Assembly (NCBI GenBank): GCA_003987725.1
Contig: RXJH01000003.1
Location: forward strand, 1-64,000
DNA: 64,000 nucleotides
Direction of reading: 5' to 3'
Source of the DNA: Hyphomicrobium sp.
GTDB lineage: Bacteria > Pseudomonadota > Alphaproteobacteria > Rhizobiales > Hyphomicrobiaceae
Under the pieces are notes generated by a model, which worked only from the letters and a program-made list of their open reading frames with translations, had not been told where the DNA came from and did not search any database. Below, one piece after another: positions 37,099 to 46,391 of the stretch (positions are counted from its first letter, which is position 1; each line of letters starts with the position of its first letter). The translations under genes were made by a program, and so were the position numbers.

Positions 37099-37539
37099 TC
37101 ACGGCGTGCTCCGCCAAATGCCAGGGAGCCGCCGCTTCAGAGCAATTTTCGTGGCGCTTGCGGCGGACGACTTCTCCACTCGGGCATCGAAGCTCGCGCG
37201 TGCCCTTTCGACAGTCTGGCGGTTCTCGATCGCCCATTGGCTGAGCGGTCCGAGGATGCAGATCAGCGTCCGGCCAAGGTCCGTCAGCTCGTAGTCCACC
37301 CGCGGCGGAATGGTCGGATAGACGGTGCGCGTCACGAGGCCGTCGCGTTCCAGGCCGCGAAGCGTCAACGTCAGCATCCGCTGCGAAATGCTGCCCACAG
37401 ACCGCCGGATCTCGTTGAAACGCATGGGTCCGTTCGACAGAAGTCCGACCACGTAAACCGTCCATTTGTCGCCGATCCGTGCCAGCACGTCCGCGACGGC
37501 ACGGCAGTTCTCGGTTCCTTCTTTGATACCGGCTTCCAA
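37099..37539 (-). CDS. HxlR-family transcriptional regulator
   Basis: 146-aa winged-helix regulator with the HxlR core WTVYVVGLLSNGPMRFNEIRR, then ISQRMLTLTLRGLERDGLVTR. TTG 37539 has GGAGG about 7 bases upstream. It has one Cys early (NCRAVADV) that could sense oxidants or quinones, as some family members do. It is transcribed divergently from the azoreductase gene at 37669, the usual place for its target. Confidence 0.92.
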   Translation of the reverse strand: MEAGIKEGTENCRAVADVLARIGDKWTVYVVGLLSNGPMRFNEIRRSVGSISQRMLTLTLRGLERDGLVTRTVYPTIPPRVDYELTDLGRTLICILGPLSQWAIENRQTVERARASFDARVEKSSAASATKIALKRRLPGIWRSTP

Positions 37540-37668
37540 AAAAGTGCCTCCTTGCGCGGTTTCCGCCAGTGAACATTTTAGCGCTGGTCACAAAATGTGA
37601 CTGGCTGAGCCGCATGTCAACTCATCGCCCTCAGTCTCCGCCAACCCGCTGGATGGAGATCCACCCCA

Positions 37669-38277
37669 ATGAAACTTTTGCATGTCGATTCGAGCATCCT
37701 GGGCCCGGGCTCCGTGAGCCGCCAGCTCTCGGCCGAGATCGTCGCCGCCGAGCGTCAGCTGCACCCGGGCCTTGAAGTCGTGTACCGCGACCTTGGCCAG
37801 CAGCCGGTCGGCCACCTCTCCGGCGCCCACCTCGCCGCAGCCCAGGGGGCCGTCCCCGAGGCCGACGCCCTCCGCCAGGACGTTTCCTCGGGGCAGGCAG
37901 CCCTCGAAGAGTTCCTCGCCGCCGACATCGTCGTGGTTGGCGCTCCGATGTACAACTTTGCGATCCCCAGTCAGCTCAAGGCCTGGATCGATCGGCTCGC
38001 CGTCGCCGGCAAGACCTTCCGCTACACCGAGAAAGGCGCCGAGGGTCTGGCGGGCGGCAAGAAGGTGATCGTCGCCTCGTCGCGCGGCGGCTTTTACGGG
38101 CCTCAGACGCCGATCGCGTTCTTGGATCACCAGGAAACCTACCTGCGCAATATCTTCGGCTTCTTCGGCATTACGGACGTGACGTTCATCCGCGCCGAGG
38201 GCTTGGCGCTCGGCGCCGACCAGCGCGCGAAGTCAATCTCGGCCGCCCAGACGAGCATCGCCGGCCTGGCCGCCTGA
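37669..38277 (+). CDS. azoR: FMN-dependent NADH-azoreductase
   Basis: 202-aa flavodoxin-like quinone/azo reductase. Visible are the FMN phosphate loop [31 protein letters not shown], and SSRGGFYG. The family reduces azo dyes and quinones with NADH and protects from quinone stress. A divergent HxlR regulator sits 130 bp upstream. GGAG is about 10 bases before the ATG. Confidence 0.93.
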   Translation: MKLLHVDSSILGPGSVSRQLSAEIVAAERQLHPGLEVVYRDLGQQPVGHLSGAHLAAAQGAVPEADALRQDVSSGQAALEEFLAADIVVVGAPMYNFAIPSQLKAWIDRLAVAGKTFRYTEKGAEGLAGGKKVIVASSRGGFYGPQTPIAFLDHQETYLRNIFGFFGITDVTFIRAEGLALGADQRAKSISAAQTSIAGLAA

Positions 38278-38288
38278 TGAAGCGAAAA

Positions 38289-38313
38289 GGCGGAGATTAG
38301 CCAAATCTCCGCC
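38289..38313 (+). terminator. Hairpin downstream of azoR
   Basis: GGCGGAGATT-AGCCA-AATCTCCGCC, a perfect 10-bp stem 12 bases after the azoR stop. There is no U-run after it, but the stem strength and position suit termination or 3' protection. Confidence 0.55.
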
Positions 38314-38401
38314 CGACGCCGCCCTCCGAGGTTTGATTTCTCGACATGAGCGACTTTCGTGTTAAAGCGCGGAACGATCGATTGTTCGAAAACCTCCGCC
38401 A

Positions 38402-39328
38402 ATGCCCCCGCTCGAAAACCTCCACCTCATCACGTCCGACGGCTTCCCCGACTACGCGCTTCTCGATTCAGGCGGAGGCCGGAAGCTCGAGCGCTTCGGA
38501 AAAATCGTCGTCGACCGGCCTGAGCCCCAGGCGCTTTGGCAGCCGAAGCTCGGCAAATCGGAATGGGCGAAAGCGAACGCCGTCTTTTCCGCCTCCGGCG
38601 AGGACGATGAAAAAGGCAAATGGCGGATCGACAAGCCGGTGCCGGACGCCTGGCCCGTAAGGCTTACGCTGTCACAAGCGCCAAAGCCCGAACGGCAGGG
38701 CGTGACGATGCTCTGCAAGCTCGCGGGCCTCTGGCATCTCGGCCTATTCCCCGAGCAGGAGCCGCATTGGCGCTGGATGCTCGATCACCTGGCGAGCATC
38801 AAAGGCGAGACGCCGCGCGTCCTCAATCTATTTGGCTACACGGGCGCCGCGTCGCTGCTGGCTGCCGCCGCGGGCGCCGAGGTCACGCATGTCGATGCGT
38901 CGAAGAAAGCCATCCAGTGGGGCAAGGAAAACCAGGAAGCGTCAAAACTCGGCGCCGCGAAAATCCGCTGGCTGCTGGACGACGCCGCGAAGTTCGCGGC
39001 AAGAGACGTCCGCCGCGGCAAGACCTATCACATGATCATCGTCGATCCGCCGAAGTTCGGGCGCGGCCCCGAAGGCGAAATCTGGGATCTCTTCCAAAAT
39101 CTTCCACGGCTGCTCGCCGATCTCGCCAAGCTGCTGGCTCCGGAAATGGCCGCGATGGTTCTGACGATCTATGCCATCCGCGCCTCGTCGCTCGCATTTG
39201 ATCAGCTCCTGCGCGAAGAGCTGAAAGGCCGTGGGGGCACCTTCGATAGCGGCGAGCTCGCGATCCGTTCGCAAGCCGGCCCGCTCGTCCCGACTTCGCT
39301 GTTCGTGCGCTGGAAGCAGAACGCATGA
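38402..39328 (+). CDS. Class I SAM-dependent RNA methyltransferase (RlmI/RlmK-like)
   Basis: 308 aa with a small N-terminal domain and a Rossmann methyltransferase domain. The SAM motif is VLNLFGYTGAASLLAAAAGA, followed by HVDASKKAIQWGKEN, and the catalytic motif is IIVDPPKFGRGP. This pattern belongs to the RlmI/RlmK family of 23S rRNA m5C/m7G enzymes, but it lacks their PUA domain, so the target is uncertain. Its last four bases overlap the start of the next RNA methyltransferase. Confidence 0.85.
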   Translation: MPPLENLHLITSDGFPDYALLDSGGGRKLERFGKIVVDRPEPQALWQPKLGKSEWAKANAVFSASGEDDEKGKWRIDKPVPDAWPVRLTLSQAPKPERQGVTMLCKLAGLWHLGLFPEQEPHWRWMLDHLASIKGETPRVLNLFGYTGAASLLAAAAGAEVTHVDASKKAIQWGKENQEASKLGAAKIRWLLDDAAKFAARDVRRGKTYHMIIVDPPKFGRGPEGEIWDLFQNLPRLLADLAKLLAPEMAAMVLTIYAIRASSLAFDQLLREELKGRGGTFDSGELAIRSQAGPLVPTSLFVRWKQNA

Positions 39329-40134
39329 ATGCTCCGAAGCTGATCACCAGCCTGACGAACGACCGGATCAAGGCCATCCGTGCGCTCGAGATGCGCAAGG
39401 TTCGCAAAGAGACCGGCCTGTTCGTCGCCGAAGGCACATCGCTGCTGGTGACGGCGCGCGATCATGGCTTCGTGCCGGAAACGCTCATCTACCAGACAGG
39501 AACGGCAACGAGCGGCATTGCGCGCGGCCTCGTGCGGCACGCGCTCGATGCTGGCTCCGAAGTTCTGGAAGTCTCGGAAGCCGTGCTCGCCAAGTTGGCA
39601 TCGAAAGACAATCCGCAAACGCTGCTCGGCGTGTTTCGCCAGCGCTTCATTGAACCTCCTGCCGCGGCGAAGGTTGGTGAAGGAACGTGGCTCGCGCTCG
39701 AGGAAATCCGCGACCCCGGCAACTTGGGAACAATCGTCCGCACGGCGGACGCGGCGGGCTGCGCGGGCGTCATTCTTGTCGGCACCACCTGCGATCCCTA
39801 CGCCATCGAAGCCATTCGCGCGACCATGGGTTCGATCTTCGCGGTCCCCCTCGTAAAAATGGATCAGCAGGCCTTCGTCGCGTTGGCGCGTGCGTGGCCG
39901 GGCGACGTCATTGGAACGCATCTCGCGGCGCGCGAAGATTTCCGGAAAGTCGACTACAAGGATCCAGTGCTGCTGCTCATGGGCGGCGAAGGCCCCGGCC
40001 TGTCGTCCGGCGCGGCGTCGTCCTGTACGACCCTTGTGAAAATTCCCATGGCCGGCGAACTCGACTCGCTCAATCTCGCCATCGCCACAGCGCTGATGCT
40101 CTATCAGATCCGCGGCCCACATCTGAAGCTTTGA
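39325..40134 (+). CDS. TrmH/SpoU-family RNA 2'-O-methyltransferase
   Basis: 269 aa. An N-terminal L30e-like substrate domain (1-105) precedes the SPOUT knot with EEIRDPGNLGTIVRTADAAG, ILVGTTCDPYAIEAIRATMGSIF and LLMGGEGPGLSS. Members methylate ribose in rRNA (RlmB type) or tRNA. The exact nucleotide cannot be told from sequence. It is translationally coupled (ATGA overlap) to the upstream methyltransferase and one base before the next one. Confidence 0.9.
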   Translation: MNAPKLITSLTNDRIKAIRALEMRKVRKETGLFVAEGTSLLVTARDHGFVPETLIYQTGTATSGIARGLVRHALDAGSEVLEVSEAVLAKLASKDNPQTLLGVFRQRFIEPPAAAKVGEGTWLALEEIRDPGNLGTIVRTADAAGCAGVILVGTTCDPYAIEAIRATMGSIFAVPLVKMDQQAFVALARAWPGDVIGTHLAAREDFRKVDYKDPVLLLMGGEGPGLSSGAASSCTTLVKIPMAGELDSLNLAIATALMLYQIRGPHLKL

Positions 40135-40135
40135 C

Positions 40136-41074
40136 ATGCGCATCGAATACCATCGCACGCTGATCGCCGATCAGGTTCGCAACGAAGCTTTCTTCGCCGC
40201 GCTGAAATCCGTCATCGTGCCCGGAAAGTCGGTTGTCGCTGATATCGGCGCTGGCACGGGGCTGCTCGGGTTGATGGCCTCTAAGCTCGGCGCGAAAGAT
40301 GTCTTTCTGTTCGAGGCCGCCGAAGTCGCGGGCGTCGCCGCCGCGGTGTTGAAAGCCAACAAGGCGAAGCGCTGCCACCTCATCCCATGCCACTCGACGG
40401 AATTCCAGGACAAGCTCGCCGTCGACATCATCGTATCGGAAACGCTCGGCAACTACGCGCTCGAAGAGAACATCATCGCGACGCTCGCCGACGCGCGCCA
40501 GCGCTTCCTGAAGCCCGGCGGACGCGTCATTCCGAATGGCATCATTCAGTACGTGGCCCCTGTCGTCACGCCGCGCATCGACGAAGAGCTGCGCGCCTGG
40601 GATCGCGTCGGCCACGGCCTCGATCTCGCCGTCGCGCAAACGATGTCGCTGAACAACGCCTATGTTCGCCATTTGCAACCGGGTGAAATTCTCGACGGTT
40701 GCCGGAGCGCGATGGTGTGGGACGAGATCGACCTCACGTCCGAAACGAAATCGAAACGGCGCGGCGACGCCGAGTGGCGTTTTCCGCGCCCGGCGAAGAT
40801 CTACGGATTTGCGACGTGGTGGAAGGTCGAACTCGTGCCCGGTATCGGATTTTCGACAGGGCCGTTGTCGCCGCGCACGCATTGGGAACAGCTCTATTTC
40901 CCGCTGTTGACGCCAATCGACGCCAAGGCGAGCGACGTCGTCTCGATAGACCTTCGTTCGAGTTCGTCAGAAGAAGCAGGCACCGATCTCGGCTGGACGG
41001 CCGTTCATAAAAGTCCTGAAGGCAAGATCATTGCGCGGCAGGCGCTCGAACTCGACAAGGGTTACATTCCCTGA
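40136..41074 (+). CDS. PRMT-like class I methyltransferase
   Basis: 312 aa. SAM-binding VADIGAGTGLLGLMASKLGA is at 34-53 with the acidic post-motif FLFEAAE. SETLGNYALEEN (101-112) resembles the double-Glu loop of protein arginine methyltransferases (two conserved Glu about 8 apart). A beta-rich C-terminal half follows. Such proteins in bacteria are rarely characterised. Arginine methylation is inferred, and ribosomal or small-molecule substrates are possible. The start is one base after the stop of the SpoU gene, making a three-methyltransferase operon. Confidence 0.8.
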   Translation: MRIEYHRTLIADQVRNEAFFAALKSVIVPGKSVVADIGAGTGLLGLMASKLGAKDVFLFEAAEVAGVAAAVLKANKAKRCHLIPCHSTEFQDKLAVDIIVSETLGNYALEENIIATLADARQRFLKPGGRVIPNGIIQYVAPVVTPRIDEELRAWDRVGHGLDLAVAQTMSLNNAYVRHLQPGEILDGCRSAMVWDEIDLTSETKSKRRGDAEWRFPRPAKIYGFATWWKVELVPGIGFSTGPLSPRTHWEQLYFPLLTPIDAKASDVVSIDLRSSSSEEAGTDLGWTAVHKSPEGKIIARQALELDKGYIP

Positions 41075-41147
41075 GCACCGAACCCATTTGGTACTGGTCC
41101 GTGTTTGATGGTATGCGGTCGGGCGGTTACGAGGGAGGGCGCGCGCC

Positions 41148-41732
41148 ATGATGGTCTTGATCGTCGGATTGATCTTGTTTCTCGGCGTCCACTTGGTTCC
41201 GACGCAACCTGAGCTGCGAGACGGTCTCAAGGCGCGCATCGGCGAAGGCCCTTACAAGATCCTCTTCTCGCTGTTGTCGCTCGCCGGATTGGTCGTGATC
41301 GTGCTCGGCTATCACAAGCTGCAGCTTCATCCGGGCAAGAACCCGATCCTGTGGGAACCGCCGGTCTGGACACGCCACATCGCCGTTGCCTTGATGCTGC
41401 CGGCGATCATCCTGCTCGTTGCCTCTCTAATCCCGTCGCGTATTCGCACGGCGACGCGCAATCCCCTGCTTATCGCCATCAAGATCTGGGCACTCGCGCA
41501 TTTGCTCGCGAACGGCGACCTCGGCGCGCTTCTGCTTTTCGGATCGTTCCTGGCGTTCGCGGTTTACGACCGCATATCCGTGAAAAAACGCGGACTGCTG
41601 CCGCCTCCCGCACCCGCAAGCGCCCTGAACGACGTGATCGTCGTCGTTGTCGGCCTGGCGCTTTATGCGTGGCTGCTGCTGGGCGGCCATCAATGGCTGA
41701 TCGGCGTCGCGCCGATCCCGCAGCTCACCTGA
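41148..41732 (+). CDS. NnrU-family membrane protein
   Basis: Six or so membrane helices in 194 aa, with family motifs HLVPTQPELRDGL near the start and IKIWALAHLLANGDLGALLLFGSFLAFAVYDR. NnrU proteins occur with nitric-oxide/denitrification genes and are related to cytochrome-type membrane proteins, but none of those genes is in this window. GGAGGG lies 6 bases before ATG 41148. Confidence 0.9.
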   Translation: MMVLIVGLILFLGVHLVPTQPELRDGLKARIGEGPYKILFSLLSLAGLVVIVLGYHKLQLHPGKNPILWEPPVWTRHIAVALMLPAIILLVASLIPSRIRTATRNPLLIAIKIWALAHLLANGDLGALLLFGSFLAFAVYDRISVKKRGLLPPPAPASALNDVIVVVVGLALYAWLLLGGHQWLIGVAPIPQLT

Positions 41733-41770
41733 TCAGAGCATAGAGTTTGACTAGGTGGCGCGGACGAATT

Positions 41771-42163
41771 TCAGGTTCGCGGGTGCGGTGTTTGCGCGTA
41801 GTCCAATGCTGCCAGGGCGGCTTCAGTCTCTTTAGGCGTTGGAGGTCTGCTACCATCGGCTACGAACGCGATTGCCTCTGCGACGGCTTTATCGGCGAAC
41901 TCGAAGGCATCGCTCATTACCAAACAGTCGGCCGCATAGTTTGCTGAGAGAAAGGGGAGACGGCCGTCGAGTAGGGCTTGAAGAAGCCTCCAAACTTGAT
42001 CACGGGTAACCACTTCCGCCGGGCCATCGGTCACAACAACGTATCCCACGCCCTCAGACTTGAATTCCTGTTCGCACGCATCGACCTCAGCCGCGATTTC
42101 GCTACAAAATGCCTCTGGGGAGAGGTCACCGTTCAAAAACGCGACAAGTGACGAGTGTTCCAT
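41771..42163 (-). CDS. Hypothetical acidic protein (130 aa)
   Basis: Acidic soluble protein without signal or membrane segment. Features are an N-terminal MEHSSLVAFLNGDLSPEAF and a centre GYVVVTDGPAEVVTRDQVWRLL. It looks like a small adaptor or immunity-type protein, but no family is recognised. ATG 42163 is chosen because the frame above it runs into another gene; AGGCGG sits directly before it. It ends facing the NnrU gene. Confidence 0.6.
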   Translation of the reverse strand: MEHSSLVAFLNGDLSPEAFCSEIAAEVDACEQEFKSEGVGYVVVTDGPAEVVTRDQVWRLLQALLDGRLPFLSANYAADCLVMSDAFEFADKAVAEAIAFVADGSRPPTPKETEAALAALDYAQTPHPRT

Positions 42164-42324
42164 CCGCCTAAAATAGCCACCGCCGCGACGCCTGCAACTT
42201 AGATCGGTCTGTAGGCGGGATATGATTGACGCCGGACATGATGGTTGATTCAAGGCTGCCTTTTGGAGGCGGGCTGGAGCCATCTCGCAACAGCCCGGTA
42301 CCGGCTCAAATTCGTTCGCGCCGC

Positions 42325-42954
42325 CTAAGCCTGCGCTAACGCTTTGGCTGGGCGCAAGCGCACGGCTAAAAATTGGTTCGCGAGAACGATCCACATCCCG
42401 GTCGCGATGATCCAGGCGACCGGGTCCACGATATAGTCCCAGAGATTGCGGCTTTGTCCTGCGCCGACGAGAAACGCGATGATCGCCGCGTTCAGCGTCA
42501 ACGCCGTGATGAAGTAGCCGCGCAAAATCGCGTAGCCGAGAACGATCGCGATTGCGACCGGCAACAGGTATCCGCTGAAGCCAAGAACATAACTGTCGTA
42601 ATTGAGAAAGCCCACCGCCGCCGGATAAAGCGCGAACCCTGCAAGGGTCAGCATGAGCGTGCCGAACCGAAACTCCCCTGACGCGGCGAGCCGCTGATTG
42701 TTCAAGGTCGCGATTGCCAGAACGACAAGCACGACCAGCCCCGGCAGCGACGGACGTTCGATGGCCGAAGTCATCCATTCGATCAGGGACCGCGTCGAGA
42801 CCGCGATCAGGAATGCGCCGAGAACGCCGGCCATCCCCAAAACGGCGCGCCGCGCCGGCGACTTCGTCACGAAGCCCGCGACCGCAGCCGAGACGATGAA
42901 GACGATCAGCATCGCGCTTGTTCGGTTCATCAGAAAGTCGAGGGTCGTGGTCAT
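42325..42954 (-). CDS. Multi-pass membrane protein of unknown function (209 aa)
   Basis: About seven membrane helices, with a short basic C-terminal tail. No family recognised. The ATG at 42954 overlaps the stop of the sialidase-like gene by four bases, so the two are translationally coupled and likely act together. Confidence 0.75.
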   Translation of the reverse strand: MTTTLDFLMNRTSAMLIVFIVSAAVAGFVTKSPARRAVLGMAGVLGAFLIAVSTRSLIEWMTSAIERPSLPGLVVLVVLAIATLNNQRLAASGEFRFGTLMLTLAGFALYPAAVGFLNYDSYVLGFSGYLLPVAIAIVLGYAILRGYFITALTLNAAIIAFLVGAGQSRNLWDYIVDPVAWIIATGMWIVLANQFLAVRLRPAKALAQA

Positions 42955-44216
42955 TGCTGCGCTGTCCGGGATTGCGAGCCGTGTTGCACCCAGGCGCTCG
43001 AAAACCGGACGTGATTGATGGTTTTCAGCGGCTGCGAATAGACGATGTCGAACTGACCGGGCGCCGACTCGATGAGATAGGGATACGTCACCGCGCTACT
43101 CTGGTTACCGTTATCCATCTGCGCGACAACGCCGACGCGTTGAAAAGTTTTGCCATCGAGATCGGTGAGAGCGAGCGTGATGTTGCGCTCGATCTTCGGA
43201 TCGTCGTTGAACGCCAGAAGAATGTGCGAAGCGTCGTAGCGTATCGCGGAAATCGGTCCGCCGGGATTGGGAAGATCGATTGGCGATGGCGTCGTCCAAG
43301 TCTTTCCGCCGTCCGCGGTTCGTGTGATCAGAATGCTTTGTGGATGCCGGCTTTTGAGGCGCCGGACGAAGGCGATCGCCGTAGTCGGTCCGGTCGGAAC
43401 GATCGATGGCTGGTATCCGACTTTGCCACCGTCACCCATCCTGCGCCGATCGACGACGCGTCCGTTTTCATCGAGCACGAGCAAGACCGGATATTTGCGG
43501 TTCATCTCGTGATAGGCAGGAAGTCCGATCCGCCCGTCGGAAAAAAGGATCGGAACCGATTTGGTGAGATGCGACATGTTCAGAAACGGCGACGCCTGCA
43601 GTCTCTCGGCCGGTCCCCAAGTCCGGCCATTGTCGAAGCTGCGGACCAGCCCGATCTCGCAGGTTGCCCAGCCGCTGAGTTTGGAAGCGGCGAAGAACAG
43701 CCAGATCTCGTTCTCGGAGCGCCGGAAGGAAACAGGATTGGCCAGCGACTTGATCGTTATGCCGAAGTCGTGGCTGACGCGGGCGCTGTTCGTAACGACG
43801 GCCTCGGGCGACCATTGCGAGCCATCGAAGCGCGACGAAACGAGCTCGGCGTCGTAAGCTCCTTCGTACGTCGCGCGATACCACGTTGCAAAAAGCCCGT
43901 CCGGAGTGGCGATGACGGATGCGCCGTGTACGAATTGTTTCGCGTCCGGCGGCGTGATGACTTCGCTGCGTGTATCGAGAGCGCCGAGCACCGGAGTCTC
44001 CGGAACGCTGACCGCGAAGGTCCACGGTTCGTTTTGCGGCGACATCTTGTTGAGCAGAACGGCGATGAGACCCGCCGAGCAAATGAGCATTGCCCACTTT
44101 GTCCAGGCCGCCCAGCTCGCAAAGGTCTTAGTGCTGGGATTTGTCAGCAAAATGGTGTCCCCGCCGGAATTCGCATTTGGGGGGTATAGGCGCGCCACTT
44201 CCCCTGTCAACGACAC
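42951..44216 (-). CDS. Sialidase-like BNR/Asp-box protein, membrane-anchored
   Basis: 421 aa. One membrane helix at about 41-56 is followed by a six-bladed beta-propeller of the sialidase fold with Asp boxes SFDNGRTWG (near 190) and TADGGKTWT (near 300). The catalytic Arg triad of true sialidases cannot be confirmed by eye. Similar bacterial proteins are annotated exo-alpha-sialidase, but the substrate is often unknown. Start GTG 44216 is uncertain. The overlapping downstream gene encodes a polytopic membrane partner, which suggests an envelope glycan function. Confidence 0.8.
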   Translation of the reverse strand: MSLTGEVARLYPPNANSGGDTILLTNPSTKTFASWAAWTKWAMLICSAGLIAVLLNKMSPQNEPWTFAVSVPETPVLGALDTRSEVITPPDAKQFVHGASVIATPDGLFATWYRATYEGAYDAELVSSRFDGSQWSPEAVVTNSARVSHDFGITIKSLANPVSFRRSENEIWLFFAASKLSGWATCEIGLVRSFDNGRTWGPAERLQASPFLNMSHLTKSVPILFSDGRIGLPAYHEMNRKYPVLLVLDENGRVVDRRRMGDGGKVGYQPSIVPTGPTTAIAFVRRLKSRHPQSILITRTADGGKTWTTPSPIDLPNPGGPISAIRYDASHILLAFNDDPKIERNITLALTDLDGKTFQRVGVVAQMDNGNQSSAVTYPYLIESAPGQFDIVYSQPLKTINHVRFSSAWVQHGSQSRTAQQ

Positions 44217-44275
44217 TGGAACGGAGTTGCGAGCGAATGCCGTCGCGAAACGGCGAAACGACTGTGGAGATCTGC

Positions 44276-46045
44276 TTAGCGCGTCAGGACGACGAATTCC
44301 GTACCGCCGCCATTCTCGTTGAGCGGCAGCTCGCGGTCGGAAACGATCAACGACGAACCGGGGCGCGCGAGTTCGGTAATCGTCTGAAGGATATCATCGG
44401 GAATGGTGAAGGCGCTGAGCGCCTCCGTGGCCATTTGGACGTTCAGGCTGCGCCCTAGCGCCAGCGCCGTCCTGCTTTTCTTTTTCTTTCCTTCTTCATC
44501 GAACGGCTGTCCCGGAACCGGCGTCTGCGCGCTAACGAGCCTCCAATCGAACGTATTGGGGTCCGCGCCATATCGCATGGCCGTGAAGACGTGCGTTCCA
44601 ACCTTGTGCGGCAACGGCGCGACGTTGATCGGCGCCTCGAGAAGCGGATCGAACCCTTGCCGGATATAGAGCCGCTGGGCGCGAAGGCTGACCAGCACGG
44701 AAATCGGCTTGGATCTGAGCCGCATTTCCTTGTTGGCGTCCGCCAAGGAGGCCTTTGCCGATGAAAGATCCGTTTCCGCATCGCGGAGGGCATTGGCGGC
44801 CCGATCGCGCGCCGTCTGCGCGGCAGAGTATGACGCCTGGACTTCGGCGAAGCTCATATCGCTTTGCGCAGCTTGCACGCGAGCCTTGTCGGCCTCGATG
44901 GTCAAATCGAGCAAGGCATCCTCAAGCGCACTTTCGCGATCCTGGGCGATGCCGACATCGCTACTGGACGTTTGGAGATCGGCGACCAACTGCGGCTTTG
45001 GCGTTCCGCCCGACATATAGGCCTCGAACGCCTTCATGGCATCCTGCTGCCGTGCTTCCGCCGCTGCGAGAGCGTCCCTGATCGGCGCCACCGAGCGCCG
45101 CGCCGTCTCAAAACGCTGGCTGGTGCTATCGAAGTCTTTGGCCGTCGTTGTCACTCTATCCTGAGCCGCGGCGAGTGCCGATTCAGCGGACTTCAGGGCA
45201 GCACGAGCGCGATCGAGCTTCTGCTGCATGATCAGGTCGGCTTCGGCGCGCGTCGTCGGACGGCGCTGCGGATCGCGCGGCATGTCGGCAACGGCTCTGA
45301 TGAGTGCAGGCGAAACGCCGATGAAAAGCGGCAATTCCTGCGGTGCGTCCGACGTTGAGCTGTCGTCCGCATGATTGCTGTTGACGGCGAGCTGTGCGGG
45401 TTTCGACTGTTCGGATTTCAGCGCCGAAACCTCGTCGGCCGGAAGAGGCTTGAAAAGTCTCGGACTGTCGAACGCGATCGGTTGGACTTCCTCGGACGTG
45501 ACGACGACGCGACTGCCGATCTTCGTCAGTCCGTAAAGTTTTTTCGAGAAAGCAAACGGAAGACGGATGCAGCCGTGTGATGCGCGAAAGCCCGGAACGA
45601 CGCCGGCGTGAAGCGCGATGCCCGACCACGTGACGCGTTCCATATAAGGCATCGACGCGCCGGAGTAGATGTTGCTCGTATGATAGACGTTCTTTTCCAG
45701 GATCGAGAAGACGCCGGTTGGCGTATCGAAGCCTGGACGGCCGGTAGAGACCCGCGACGACGTGATTTCGCCGTCCGCATCGTAAACGCGGATCTTCTGC
45801 TGGTTGATCGAAACGACGAGAAGAAGCGGCGACGTCGGCGGCGAGATAATCGCGCCTTCACCGGGGGCTTTCAGAGATTTGAGTTTGAGAATGCCGGATT
45901 TGGATTTTGCATCGACGGCAGACGGGCCAACGAAAATACTCAATATGAGAACGCTAGCTGCGATCGAACGCAACGCCGGCGAAACTCTGCCTTTGAACTT
46001 GCTGGAACGACGCACGCGACCCACCCGACGTCGAAATGACAACAC
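44276..46045 (-). CDS. L,D-transpeptidase (YkuD) with coiled coil and second YkuD-like half
   Basis: 589 aa. After a basic start and signal segment (to about 46), residues 75-180 form the catalytic YkuD domain with His146 and SHGCIR (Cys159), used to make 3-3 cross-links or attach proteins to peptidoglycan. Residues about 250-440 are a long helical coiled coil rich in Ala, Asp and Arg. Residues about 445-505 again look like the first half of a YkuD domain (VSLRAQRLYIRQG, then THVFTAM) but lack HGC. ATG 46045. Confidence 0.9.
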   Translation of the reverse strand: MLSFRRRVGRVRRSSKFKGRVSPALRSIAASVLILSIFVGPSAVDAKSKSGILKLKSLKAPGEGAIISPPTSPLLLVVSINQQKIRVYDADGEITSSRVSTGRPGFDTPTGVFSILEKNVYHTSNIYSGASMPYMERVTWSGIALHAGVVPGFRASHGCIRLPFAFSKKLYGLTKIGSRVVVTSEEVQPIAFDSPRLFKPLPADEVSALKSEQSKPAQLAVNSNHADDSSTSDAPQELPLFIGVSPALIRAVADMPRDPQRRPTTRAEADLIMQQKLDRARAALKSAESALAAAQDRVTTTAKDFDSTSQRFETARRSVAPIRDALAAAEARQQDAMKAFEAYMSGGTPKPQLVADLQTSSSDVGIAQDRESALEDALLDLTIEADKARVQAAQSDMSFAEVQASYSAAQTARDRAANALRDAETDLSSAKASLADANKEMRLRSKPISVLVSLRAQRLYIRQGFDPLLEAPINVAPLPHKVGTHVFTAMRYGADPNTFDWRLVSAQTPVPGQPFDEEGKKKKSRTALALGRSLNVQMATEALSAFTIPDDILQTITELARPGSSLIVSDRELPLNENGGGTEFVVLTR

Positions 46046-46391
46046 CCGTCAGAACGCTGGCAGCAGGCTCGTAATTAACCTCAGTCAGCGGTATGAATTG
46101 GCTATCAGAGGCCAGTGAGACGACGCAACCACAGTGCCGCACCACCTGAGATTCGGGGCTGGCGATGTGGCGCTAATTCAACGCTTTTGCCGATATTGCT
46201 CGATTAACTGTGGAAAGCCAGTGGAGAAATTTACCATGTCGCGGGCTTTTGCCGGGTCCTCGGTGCTAGCGGCTCGGCCCGCGGTTTCGTAAACTGTGTT
46301 TTCGACAGATATTGGCATGCCCTCGGGTGTGTTCAGGCTGGTCTAATTGCTCACTTTGAGAATGCACGGCGCGCACGCCGATCGGAGTAAA
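46046..46391. other. Intergenic region between divergent ldt and panB
   Basis: No gene, RNA or strong hairpin is visible. It should hold the promoters of the L,D-transpeptidase and panB, but I see no clear -35/-10 pair. Confidence 0.5.

Noticed and set aside
42918-44189. 423-codon plus-strand open frame
   Set aside because: It is antisense to the sialidase-like gene, which has Asp boxes and a membrane helix.
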